A stretch of 64,000 bases of DNA from Pseudomonadales bacterium (GCA_024234215.1 JACKOQ010000005.1:124001-188000), one strand, 5' to 3'. Shown: positions 17,068 to 23,947, counted from the first letter of the stretch. Notes: generated from the letters alone by a model not told the origin. Numbers and translations: made by a program.

Positions 17068-18390
17068 TTATTCGGTGGCGAGGTACTCGACGCGGATGCG
17101 GCAGACCGGTTCGAGCACTTCGTCGAGCTGCTCGATTTCGGCAATCGCCTGATTCAGCTCACGCTCCACCACATGGTGGGTCAGCATGATGATCGGCACG
17201 GCGATCTCCTGCGACTCGGGAATGATTGGCGGCTCCTTCTGAATCAGCGCCTCGATGCTGATGCCACGCCGGCTGAGAATGGTCGCCACCTTGGCCAGCA
17301 CACCGGCCCGATCGAGCGCATGGATGCGCAGATAGAAGGGTGATTCGACCGCTTCGATCGGCACCATCGGCAATTCGACCAGCGCATCGGCATGGAAGGC
17401 CAGTGAGGGCACCTGCCGTCCGCAGTCGGCCCCGAGCTGGCGGGCCACATCGACCAGATCCGCGATCACTGCCGAGGCGGTCGGTTCAGCGCCGGCGCCG
17501 GCACCATAGAACAGCGTCGGCCCCACCGCATCGCCCTGAATCATCAGGCCATTCTTGACCCCGTTGACATTGGCCAGCAGTCGCCTGGCCGGGATCATCG
17601 TCGGATGGACACGCAGCTCGACCCCCTTGGCACTGCGCCGGGCAATGCCCAGATGCTTGATGCGATAACCCAGCTCTTCGGCATAGGCGACATCCATCGG
17701 CGTCAGACGGCTGATGCCCTCGGTGTAGACGGCCGGAAAGTTGAGCGGAATGCCAAAGGCGATCGAAGCCAGAATGGTCAGCTTGTGCGCCGCATCGATG
17801 CCTTCGACATCGAAGGTGGGATCGGCCTCGGCATAGCCCAGCGCCTGCGCCTCTTTCAGCACATCGTCAAAAGCGCGCCCCTTGTCGCGCATCTCGCTCA
17901 GAATGAAGTTGCCAGTGCCATTGATGATGCCGGCCAGCCATTCGATGCGATTGGCACTCAGCCCCTCGCGCAGCGTCTTGATGATCGGGATGCCGCCCGC
18001 CACCGCCGCCTCGAAGGCGACCATCACACCGCGCTCGCGGGCCGCGGCGAAAATCTCGTTGCCATGCAGCGCAATCAGCGCCTTGTTCGCCGTCACCACA
18101 TGCTTGCCGGCCGCAATGGCCTCGAGAATCAGACTGCGCGCGGTGTCGCAGCCACCAATCAGCTCCACCACCACATCGACCTCCGGGTCGCGCACCACGG
18201 CGAACAGATCACGGCTGACGCGGTAGGCCGAAGTGTCGCAGCCCGGGTGGTCCCGCCGCGCACCGATGTGGGCAATGTGCAACGCAGTGCCGGCGCGGCG
18301 GGCAATTTCGCCGCCATTGCGCTCCAACACCCTGATCACGCCCGTCGCGACCGTTCCCAGGCCGCAAATTCCCAGATTGACTCTGCTCAA
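17068..18390 (-). CDS. hom: Homoserine dehydrogenase
   Basis: NAD(P)H-dependent reduction of aspartate semialdehyde to homoserine. Order: Rossmann fold (NLGICGLGTVATGV), homoserine dehydrogenase catalytic domain (GIINGTGNFILSEM, about 175; AYAEADPTFDVEGIDAAHKL-type stretch), and a C-terminal ACT regulatory domain (FYLRIHALDRAGVLAKVATIL, about 350-420). It is monofunctional, with no kinase domain. The start is uncertain: I place it at the TTG at 18390 (product MSRVNLGICG, 440 residues) because this fits the family. No strong ribosome site is visible, and in-frame ATGs exist at 18441 and 18462. Confidence 0.92.
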   Translation of the reverse strand: MSRVNLGICGLGTVATGVIRVLERNGGEIARRAGTALHIAHIGARRDHPGCDTSAYRVSRDLFAVVRDPEVDVVVELIGGCDTARSLILEAIAAGKHVVTANKALIALHGNEIFAAARERGVMVAFEAAVAGGIPIIKTLREGLSANRIEWLAGIINGTGNFILSEMRDKGRAFDDVLKEAQALGYAEADPTFDVEGIDAAHKLTILASIAFGIPLNFPAVYTEGISRLTPMDVAYAEELGYRIKHLGIARRSAKGVELRVHPTMIPARRLLANVNGVKNGLMIQGDAVGPTLFYGAGAGAEPTASAVIADLVDVARQLGADCGRQVPSLAFHADALVELPMVPIEAVESPFYLRIHALDRAGVLAKVATILSRRGISIEALIQKEPPIIPESQEIAVPIIMLTHHVVERELNQAIAEIEQLDEVLEPVCRIRVEYLATE

Positions 18391-18775
18391 AAGGCACCAC
18401 CCGCTTTGTCGCCGAAAGCGCGCATTGTAGCCGCGGGCCATGGCATCCAGAAGCCTTGCCACGGCAGAGGTGGCTGGCAGAGCGTTGAAAACTCCGATCT
18501 CACCACGTCATGCGATCGCGATCACGCTGTTGAGGCGAGCCTGGCGATGCGGAATCTTTCCGGCTCCCAAACCGACCGTTCAACCCTCTGCGCCTGCGAA
18601 TCGGGTGGCTGACAGCATGGATGAAGTGCTTCGACGCCCTGCCCTGCGCTCGCCATCACTCGACAGCGCTGCCCGGCTGCTGCTGGCGCAGATGGAGCGC
18701 GACCCGCTGTTGCATCACTCCACTGGTTTGTCGGTATGATCTGTTGCGGATAAGCAATCGACCTTGGTCAGGACT
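18391..18775. other. Gene-free stretch between hom and cassette array A
   Basis: No convincing gene, RNA or terminator. A 40-codon open frame at 18618-18739 (starts MDEVLRRPALRS) has no visible ribosome site or recognisable domain. The stretch holds the hom upstream region and ends at the palindrome half-copy that borders the cassette array. Confidence 0.5.
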
Positions 18776-18796
18776 GGGAAACCGTGGTCTGTCCCC
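18776..18796 (+). repeat. Half-copy of the GGGACAGACC palindromic repeat (R1)
   Basis: Reads GGGAAACCGTGGTCTGTCCC plus one C, the same as one arm of the 88-bp elements at 23213 and 47481. It sits at the left limit of cassette array A, immediately before a truncated attC end. Confidence 0.8.
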
Positions 18797-18810
18797 AAAA
18801 AGCTCACAGG

Positions 18811-18833
18811 TCGCCTCGAACGCAGGGTTAGAG
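18811..18833. repeat. Truncated attC remnant at the left end of array A
   Basis: TCGAACGCAGGGTTAGAG has the right-hand attC pattern (gaacg..gGTTRRR) seen in the intact sites. The core GTTAGAG (18827-18833) pairs exactly with CTCTAAC at 19533, the other end of the same cassette. The left half of the site is missing, and the palindrome half-copy R1 lies beyond. Confidence 0.7.
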
Positions 18834-19526
18834 ATCATGGGTTCCCTTTCCGCGATTGCATTCAAAACAGAGTGTCCACAAGTTGTCCTCGCCGTTTGTG
18901 CCACCCTTTGCGACTGCGATCTTGTGGTCAACTTCCAGTCTGCTGCCTTCTTCGGCGGACGCCCCACAAATGCAGCACCGATATGAATCACGCTTGAAGA
19001 TCGCGAACCGCTGAGTAACGGATATACCGGCCCGCACCTTTCCCTTCGCTCTAAATTCGGTGCAAGCTTCATCGAACGCGAGAATGGCTTCAGGTGCGGC
19101 ATGCCTGAGGAGCAAGTAGCTTCTTATGTTTTCGAGGGAACTCGTTGTCCGCGGGAATGATCGGTCACGCTCCACATCACAGGCAAAATCACCAACCGGG
19201 TCGTCGCGCTTAGTTTGGCGAAGAAGCCAACGATAGAGTTGACTCCTTGCGGCCTTTTCAGCCTTGACGTCAGCGGCTGCCAGTTCGGCAATGATGTTTT
19301 TGGCATCTGATGGTCGGAAAAACTTTGTGTTTGGTTTCTTCGCGTAGCGCTCCCACGATTGAAGTGACTGCGCGTATCTCTGTGCACGAGTTGAAACGTG
19401 GTCGGGATCTTCAAAGTGCTGCGCAGGCTCGAACAAGTCGCAACGCGCACAGTAGTACATGTTTGGCGTTTCTTCATGATGGTCGCCATGAACGTAATAG
19501 CGAGTGCGTGCGGAGTGCCGGATCAT
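18828..19526 (-). CDS. HNH endonuclease family protein, integron cassette A5
   Basis: 232 residues. The C-terminal HNH nuclease domain is clear: CCICG (zinc-binding pair), LEVDHKIAVAKGG (catalytic DH) and NLWTLCFECNRGKG (second Cys pair). The N-terminus has another CxxC pair (MYYCARCDLF), and the middle is helical and unassigned. The stop codon TAA is part of the cassette's attC core (GTTAGAG), and the start lies only 7 bases inside the other end. The gene therefore fills its cassette almost completely and has no visible ribosome site. Role unknown; HNH cassettes may act in DNA degradation or defence. Confidence 0.8.
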   Translation of the reverse strand: MIRHSARTRYYVHGDHHEETPNMYYCARCDLFEPAQHFEDPDHVSTRAQRYAQSLQSWERYAKKPNTKFFRPSDAKNIIAELAAADVKAEKAARSQLYRWLLRQTKRDDPVGDFACDVERDRSFPRTTSSLENIRSYLLLRHAAPEAILAFDEACTEFRAKGKVRAGISVTQRFAIFKRDSYRCCICGASAEEGSRLEVDHKIAVAKGGTNGEDNLWTLCFECNRGKGTHDL

Positions 19527-19532
19527 GATGAT

Positions 19533-19619
19533 CTCTAACGTAGAGCTAACCGGCGCTGCGCGGCTTTATCGCGCAGCGTCCAGCGACCAAAGGGAGCGAG
19601 GTTGAGCGCCATGTTGGGC
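19533..19619. repeat. attC recombination site (A4/A5 junction), 87 bp
   Basis: Runs from CTCTAAC to GTTGGGC with internal pairing (GCTGCGC..GCGCAGC). The right core GTTGGGC is the complement of GCCCAAC at 20009, the other end of cassette A4. Confidence 0.88.
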
Positions 19620-19624
19620 ATGCA

Positions 19625-19984
19625 CTAGTTCTTACTTTTTCTTGCGCTACACAATGTCGTTGAGAGACCGCGATTCAATTTTATTTCTGTGCCCGCCTTA
19701 ACGTAGCAAGCAATGGTCTTTTCCGAATTTACCGAACCGGCGCAGAGTTCAACGGCGATGCCGCGAATAATGCCTTCATCTATTTTGGAAATGAGTCCAT
19801 AGCACTTTGCGGGCTCGGGCGTCCATGCTCCGGAGCAAAGCTCAGTCCCCGACCCGATATTGATCTCAGGGTCTATTTTGGTGACATCGTTCAAACAGTC
19901 GATTGGGTCATAAGCGAACGCGGCAGTACTGTAAACCATTGCGAAAGTAAGACAAATAGCGCTTAGAGCTCCGGTTCTGGGCAT
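19625..19984 (-). CDS. Exported cysteine-repeat protein, integron cassette A4
   Basis: 119 residues, family not recognised. Signal peptide in the first ~24 residues (ICLTFAMVYSTAAFA), so periplasmic or secreted. The mature part consists of three copies of a unit of about 32 residues. Each opens with Cys and closes with a (E/T)LC motif; the pairs are C30-C50, C61-C81 and C93-C112. The constant spacing (20, 20, 19) suggests one disulfide per repeat. A strong ribosome site (AAGGAGGG) lies 6 bases before the ATG, so translation does not depend on an upstream gene. GC content is well below the surrounding backbone. Confidence 0.8.
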   Translation of the reverse strand: MPRTGALSAICLTFAMVYSTAAFAYDPIDCLNDVTKIDPEINIGSGTELCSGAWTPEPAKCYGLISKIDEGIIRGIAVELCAGSVNSEKTIACYVKAGTEIKLNRGLSTTLCSARKSKN

Positions 19985-20008
19985 TTATCGTTCCCTCCTT
20001 ATTTGCAT

Positions 20009-20077
20009 GCCCAACGTTCAAGGTAACCGGCCTTGCGCGGCTTTATGCGCAAGGTCCGGTTGACCGCAGGGTTCGGC
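20009..20077. repeat. attC recombination site (A3/A4 junction), 69 bp
   Basis: From GCCCAAC to GTTCGGC, with internal arms AACCGGCCTTGCGC and GCGCAAGGTCCGGTT. The core GTTCGGC deviates from GTTRRRY at one position, but it is matched exactly by GCCGAAC at 20585, the other end of cassette A3. Confidence 0.87.
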
Positions 20078-20572
20078 CCCAACGGATATTTCACTGAGCC
20101 GTTCTTCGGTGAATTTCCAAGCCGTAGGAATTCGGTCAATTGTTCCCGCCGCCTTGGCACGGCTTGTCCAGATGTGCTCCTCATACAAGATGGTGTCACC
20201 GCGCCCGGCTGCGGCCGCCTTCAACCACGAAGCAATTTCAGTTGGGGTGGCGAGATACATGCGAGGTAGCGCATCAATCGCGACGCCGCGAAATTGAACG
20301 AGGCAGAAGACGGTCTTCTTCGAATGCTTCTTCAACCAAGCATCTACGGCACCGTGGTAGTCGGCGTTGGCGATGTGTGACTGCGTGAGGCCCCACCCAC
20401 CGTCTTGGCTTCCTTTCACGGAAACTTTCAACATGCGTTCGCCGGAAACGGCGACCAGATCGTACTCGGGTTGATTAGCTCCGTACTGCACGGACACATC
20501 CCATCCACAGCGCGCAAACTGCGCGGCTGCAAATGCCTCTGCTGCTGTAGCAACCTGCCAAGAAGTAATCAT
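20018..20572 (-). CDS. PD-(D/E)XK-like nuclease candidate, integron cassette A3
   Basis: 184 residues. The N-terminal half has the layout of the small PD-(D/E)XK families (resembling the intron-associated PDDEXK_5 group). An early helix AAAQFARCGWDVSVQYG is followed by EYDLVAVSGERMLKVSVKGS, giving Asp in YDL and Lys in SVKG as candidate active-site residues, with Glu earlier in AAEAF. The acidic residue two before the Lys is absent, so this is tentative. I start at the ATG at 20572; one further upstream lies inside attC. The last ~22 residues are encoded by the attC site itself, so the stop depends on which cassette follows. Confidence 0.65.
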   Translation of the reverse strand: MITSWQVATAAEAFAAAQFARCGWDVSVQYGANQPEYDLVAVSGERMLKVSVKGSQDGGWGLTQSHIANADYHGAVDAWLKKHSKKTVFCLVQFRGVAIDALPRMYLATPTEIASWLKAAAAGRGDTILYEEHIWTSRAKAAGTIDRIPTAWKFTEERLSEISVGAEPCGQPDLAHKAAQGRLP

Positions 20573-20584
20573 GTGCGTGTTGGG

Positions 20585-20713
20585 GCCGAACGTTCGAGTT
20601 AACCGGCCCGCGGAGGCAGGCACCGTAAGGCCGGGCTGAGATGATGCACCATGTCCCTCAGCCCGGCCTTGCGGTGCCTGCCGTAGCGGGTCCGGTTGAA
20701 CGAGGGGTTAGGC
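20585..20713. repeat. attC recombination site (A2/A3 junction), 129 bp
   Basis: From GCCGAAC to GTTAGGC. Long imperfect hairpin with the central GGGCTGAGATGATGCACCA and CCTCAGCCC arms. Almost the same sequence as the attC at 21941, also 129 bp, showing a host-specific attC family. Confidence 0.93.
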
Positions 20714-20759
20714 GTCGCCCGGGTGTGGACGAACGGCGACAGTCTCTTCCTATCGATTG

Positions 20760-21053
20760 CTAAAAGCTTACCGAATCTCCGGGCGCGATCCACGGCACAC
20801 CGTACGGCGTTCCCTGCTCAACGGTGATTTCGATTTCTGCAAACTTCCCATCGGTACTGTAGGCCGTAATCGTTTGGCACGCATCGCGTGCCACGGCCCC
20901 TTCAAACAACTTCTTCATATTGGCCTTTTTGTCCTTTATTACGACAGTTTTTGTCCCTGTGCCGAACTTGTTGCACAACGAAAACGAGACGTCTGCGGCC
21001 ATAGCAGGCGTTGCCGAAAGCACCAAGGCAAGTACACCAAATAGGTATTTCAT
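20760..21053 (-). CDS. Small exported protein, second gene of cassette A2
   Basis: 97 residues, no recognised family. A clean signal peptide (MKYLFGVLALVLSATPAMA, cleavage likely after AMA) points to the periplasm. The mature ~78 residues hold two cysteines (SLCNKF and DACQTI), likely a disulfide, and a beta-rich end (FAEIEITVEQGTPYGVPWIAPGDSVSF). An AAGGAGA ribosome site precedes the ATG. It starts 22 bp after the 273-residue exported protein with no attC between, so the two share one cassette and probably one job. Confidence 0.72.
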   Translation of the reverse strand: MKYLFGVLALVLSATPAMAADVSFSLCNKFGTGTKTVVIKDKKANMKKLFEGAVARDACQTITAYSTDGKFAEIEITVEQGTPYGVPWIAPGDSVSF

Positions 21054-21075
21054 TTTGCTTCTCCTTGAGTAATCG

Positions 21076-21897
21076 TCAATCGTAATTTGCCATCCATTTA
21101 CTGTACCAGTCGCGATGACAATAGTTGTCGTAGGTGCGCGGCACCAGTTCTGAGCCTGCATATACTCGATAGACGTAAGCAGGAATCCAGTTGGAACCCT
21201 CGACTTTGATTCGACGGTCCGGATTGCGGTTTACGAGAACTATGCAACCGTCTCTTTGCTGAATTCTAAGGTCCTCGCACGCGTTGCCGCTGCACGGGCC
21301 GCCTGCCGCGGGGCCTCCCCCTGACGACTGAGTAGTGCGTGATGGTGGTGGCGGTGGTGGAGGCGGCGTTGGGCTTTGATCGCCTCGGCCGCTGCGGCCC
21401 CTATTAGTGACCCCTGGCGGAGCAACGCCAACTGGTGGTGACACTTCTCCCGGCCGCACGATTGGTTCGTACCCAGGTTGCCCCGGTTGAAATGCGATTC
21501 CGTAAGATGTTTTTCCGGCGCCTCGATCAATGGAGATGAAGTCCTCCATGTCGTATTCGTTCTGGTTCACCTGACAATATTTTTCTGTCTTGATTCCAGA
21601 GGTGTTCTCGACTCGGACACAGAAGTTCGGACCATCGCCGGACCACTTGCGACTAGGCGATCGGGCGAATATGTACAGATATCGATTCTTTAGTACTTCG
21701 GTGATGATCTCCTTGCAGCTGGCGCCCTCCACGCGTCGATTCATGTACGTCACCCACTCTTCGTTGACATACATTCGTACGGACACATAGATGGCCTCCG
21801 CATTTCGATTGCAGACGTTAAGTTGCGCATGTCCAGAAGTAGCGGCTAGCATGGCGAGCGCGCCTATCGTCTTGCCGGACCATCCCTTGCAGTGCAT
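21076..21897 (-). CDS. Exported DUF1036-like protein with proline tract, first gene of cassette A2
   Basis: 273 residues. Signal peptide up to about residue 24 (SGHA). Residues ~25-95 resemble DUF1036 (LNVCNRNAEAIYVSVRMY ... RYLYIFAR ... FCV), a family of small secreted proteins of unknown role. A low-complexity linker of about 50 residues with an unbroken run of prolines near 185 leads to a C-terminal Cys-containing region (CSGNACEDL ... CIVLVNRN ... NYCHRDWY). Ribosome site GGGAGGG before the ATG. Only 22 bp separate it from the second exported protein of the same cassette. Confidence 0.75.
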   Translation of the reverse strand: MHCKGWSGKTIGALAMLAATSGHAQLNVCNRNAEAIYVSVRMYVNEEWVTYMNRRVEGASCKEIITEVLKNRYLYIFARSPSRKWSGDGPNFCVRVENTSGIKTEKYCQVNQNEYDMEDFISIDRGAGKTSYGIAFQPGQPGYEPIVRPGEVSPPVGVAPPGVTNRGRSGRGDQSPTPPPPPPPPSRTTQSSGGGPAAGGPCSGNACEDLRIQQRDGCIVLVNRNPDRRIKVEGSNWIPAYVYRVYAGSELVPRTYDNYCHRDWYSKWMANYD

Positions 21898-21940
21898 GAG
21901 CCCTCCCGATGTTTAGTTGGAGAAAGCGGTGGATTGCGAC

Positions 21941-22069
21941 GCCTAACGTTCGAGCTAACCGGCCAGCGGAGGCAAGCGCCGTATGCCCGGGCTGAGATGA
22001 TGCACCAAGTGCCTCAGCCCGGGCTTACGGCGCTTGCCGTAGCGGGTCCGGTTGAGCGAGGGGTTAGGC
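21941..22069. repeat. attC recombination site (A1/A2 junction), 129 bp
   Basis: From GCCTAAC to GTTAGGC with outer cores perfectly complementary. Inner arms include AAGCGCCGTA / TACGGCGCTT and GCCCGGGCTGAG / CTCAGCCCGGGC. It is a near copy of the attC at 20585. Confidence 0.94.
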
Positions 22070-22070
22070 T

Positions 22071-22982
22071 TCACCAGCCGTAGTACCTCGATAGTGCGTT
22101 TGTCAGTAGGCCACCGGCGACACCAATTTCGACCTGCCACGCTGCATTGATGGCCTTGTCCATCATTCGGGAGAGCCACGACCGGGTTTGCGGACCAAAG
22201 CTCTTCTCTGCAACCTCCGTACTCGTGGAGTCCGCGGCTATTGCCTGCTGCAGCGCGGCAACGTCGGATTCCTGCACTTGCTTTGCGCGCAGGAACGCGG
22301 CGAGTGAATCAAAGTCTCCGCGCTCGACTGAATTGCGAACAGTTTGCTGATTATTGTGGCCGACCAAGATGGTCACGTTGTCGCCGAAAATGGCGTTGTT
22401 GAACATTGATCCTGTCTCGGGTGACTGTGCTACGCGCTTGACCGCTTCGTCCGACATATCTGCTCCAACCTTTTCACTCACGTCAAGCAGGAAGTCCAGG
22501 AGCTTCGACCGCACCTGAGCCGTGATTTGTGCAAACCGACCAATCCCAATATCGCACCAAGCTTGCTGTACCTTGTAGCCGCCAGAGAGTGCTTTATTGA
22601 AGAACGCTGCATACTCCACCGGCAACGGGCGCTGAAGGCCCTTCGTATCGTGCTTGGCCAAACCCTCCAAGACGGCAATGGAATCGCGCATCTCGAGTTC
22701 TTCAAGACGCTTCCTTTGCTCCTTGGTTAGGTGCATTGTAGGTAGCGGGTGGTCAGAGTACGAGTATGCGTTGTTTGTGACATTGCCCTTGACATGGGCT
22801 GGGATGACGCGATAACTCGGAAGTGGAGCGTCGTCAGGATACCCGTTGATCTCGTTGTTAACCCAATCAACCAAGTCGCGCCGACCAACCCTGTGGAGAA
22901 GAACTTTCGTCTTCACGAGTGCGTCGATCAAACTCGGCTGGGGCTCCGAGAGTTCGGAAATTAGATCGGTGAGGAGCTTCAT
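22071..22982 (-). CDS. AbiTii-like abortive-infection protein, integron cassette A1
   Basis: 303 residues. The first ~90 residues carry the AbiTii-type pattern: MKLLTDLISELSEPQPSLIDAL, KTKVLLHRVGRRDLVDWVNNEINGYP, then LPSYRVIPAHVKGNV. The middle part (about 95-190) is helical. A FGDNVTILVGHNNQ segment near 220 resembles the glycine/asparagine-rich stretch often found after AbiTii domains, followed by a helical tail. AbiTii domains are associated with phage-abortive systems; the mechanism is not known to me. This is the attI-proximal cassette of array A, 90-120 bp from the preserved cassette promoter, so it should be the best expressed of the array. GGAG lies just before MKLL. Confidence 0.75.
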   Translation of the reverse strand: MKLLTDLISELSEPQPSLIDALVKTKVLLHRVGRRDLVDWVNNEINGYPDDAPLPSYRVIPAHVKGNVTNNAYSYSDHPLPTMHLTKEQRKRLEELEMRDSIAVLEGLAKHDTKGLQRPLPVEYAAFFNKALSGGYKVQQAWCDIGIGRFAQITAQVRSKLLDFLLDVSEKVGADMSDEAVKRVAQSPETGSMFNNAIFGDNVTILVGHNNQQTVRNSVERGDFDSLAAFLRAKQVQESDVAALQQAIAADSTSTEVAEKSFGPQTRSWLSRMMDKAINAAWQVEIGVAGGLLTNALSRYYGW

Positions 22983-22996
22983 AGGTGGATTGTGAA

Positions 22997-23092
22997 GCCT
23001 AACTATAAATGGACACCCCAAAAGGTGGCTTGTTTTACACCTTACGGGTGTCTAATATTTTGCCAGGCAAGGCTATACCGAGGTTAAGCGTC
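22997..23092. other. attI site, copy A
   Basis: The insertion core GCCTAAC (22997-23003; GTTAGGC on the cassette strand) marks where cassette A1 joins the integron head. From 23001 rightwards the sequence equals the attI region of the intact integron at 50049, apart from two substitutions. Confidence 0.82.
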
Positions 23093-23099
23093 ATGTCAA
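23072..23099 (-). promoter_or_regulatory. Cassette promoter Pc, copy A
   Basis: On the - strand: -35 TTGACA (23099-23094), 16-bp spacer, -10 TATAGC (23077-23072). Identical to the promoter of the intact integron, so array A can still be transcribed although its integrase is broken. Confidence 0.7.
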
Positions 23100-23211
23100 A
23101 CGTGGTAGTACACCCCAAAACGATTGTCGACCACGCCTCCGGCGGGGCATCCACGCCGAAGCTGCTGGATGAGGTACGCGCCCACATCCAGCGGTTGAAC
23201 TACAGCATCCG
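23093..23211 (+). pseudogene. intI: Truncated integron integrase, first ~40 codons
   Basis: The ATG at 23093 (MSNVVVHPKTIVDHASGGAS) and the following codons match the intact integrase at 50141 with one difference in the coding part (Thr for Lys after GGAS). The match ends abruptly at base 23211, where an 88-bp palindromic repeat begins. All catalytic residues are missing, so this copy cannot recombine cassettes. The frame continues by chance through the repeat to 23272. Confidence 0.92.
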
Positions 23212-23212
23212 G

Positions 23213-23300
23213 GAGAATTGGGGACAGACCACGGTTTCCTGGTTTCTGCTCCGCTTTGGCAGAAAACCGTAACGGGAAACCATGGTCTGTCCCCAATTCT
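23213..23300. repeat. 88-bp palindromic repeat element (R2), interrupts intI copy A
   Basis: Arms of 26 bp (AGAATTGGGGACAGACCACG and on to GGTTTCC) with one mismatch flank a 34-bp centre that itself contains GGTTTCTGC / GCAGAAAACC. The same 88-bp unit occurs at 47481-47568. REP-like in form; no transposase gene is present in the window. Confidence 0.85.
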
Positions 23301-23462
23301 ACAGGTGTTGGCGTGACATTCGCTGGTTGCTGCAGGGCAAAAAAGGCAGAGGACTTTCGTCAGATGAGCCAGTCCGGAGACAGCGCGTGACCCACAGTTC
23401 GCTGAGAAAATGAAGCCAGACTGACGCCCGTTTCAGCACCCGGTCGTGCTCGATCAATGCTG

Positions 23463-23500
23463 CACAGCAAAGCTGAGGCTGGCGGCTAGACTTTGCTGTG
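23463..23500. repeat. 10-bp inverted repeat upstream of the CBS gene
   Basis: CACAGCAAAG and CTTTGCTGTG, 18 bp apart, no T-run. Could be an operator or an mRNA hairpin for the gene that starts 25 bp further on. Confidence 0.4.
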
Positions 23501-23524
23501 TGACTGCGTCTTCAGGGGGCAACA

Positions 23525-23947
23525 GTGAAAGTCAGCGCGATCATGTCTTCACCGGTGGTGACAGTGCACCTCGACGACAGGCTGTCGGCAGTGCGGGAGA
23601 TTTTCAGCCGGACCAGATTCCATCACTTGATCGTGGTCGAGCATGGCAAGCTGTTCGGCGTCGTCTCGGATCGGGATTTGTTGAAGGCGATCAGCCCGAA
23701 TATCGGCAAAGGGGCGGAGCGTGATGCAGACACCGCGACCCTCAACAAGCGGGTTCACCAGATCATGAGCCGCAAGCCGATCTTTTTGCAGGAGGAGAGC
23801 AGCGTGCTCGATGCCATCAGGCTGTTTGACGAACACGCCGTCTCATGCATTCCAATCGTCAACCCCGACAACACGCCTGTGGGCATTCTCAGTTGGCGCG
23901 ACATCATCAAGGCGATCCGGGCCGTCAGTCAAAAAGAGAAGCCGTAG
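23525..23947 (+). CDS. CBS-domain protein
   Basis: 140 residues made of two CBS domains (about 7-60: VVTVHLDDRLSAVREIF, HHLIVVEHGKLFGVVSDRDLLKA; and 78-135: SSVLDAIRLFDEHAVSCIPIVNPDNTPVGILSWRDIIKAI). Such Bateman modules bind adenosine nucleotides and usually regulate a partner; stand-alone versions often act as sensors. No enzymatic domain is attached. The start is GTG with AGGGGG upstream. Its neighbour in the convergent direction is a diguanylate cyclase, but no functional link is shown. Confidence 0.85.
   Translation: MKVSAIMSSPVVTVHLDDRLSAVREIFSRTRFHHLIVVEHGKLFGVVSDRDLLKAISPNIGKGAERDADTATLNKRVHQIMSRKPIFLQEESSVLDAIRLFDEHAVSCIPIVNPDNTPVGILSWRDIIKAIRAVSQKEKP

Noticed and set aside
18618..18739. 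Small gene of 40 codons
   Set aside because: No ribosome site, no recognisable motif, and it lies in the disrupted left border of array A.
23213..23300. CRISPR repeat
   Set aside because: The repeated units are palindromic, vary in spacing, lack uniform unique spacers, and no cas gene is present.
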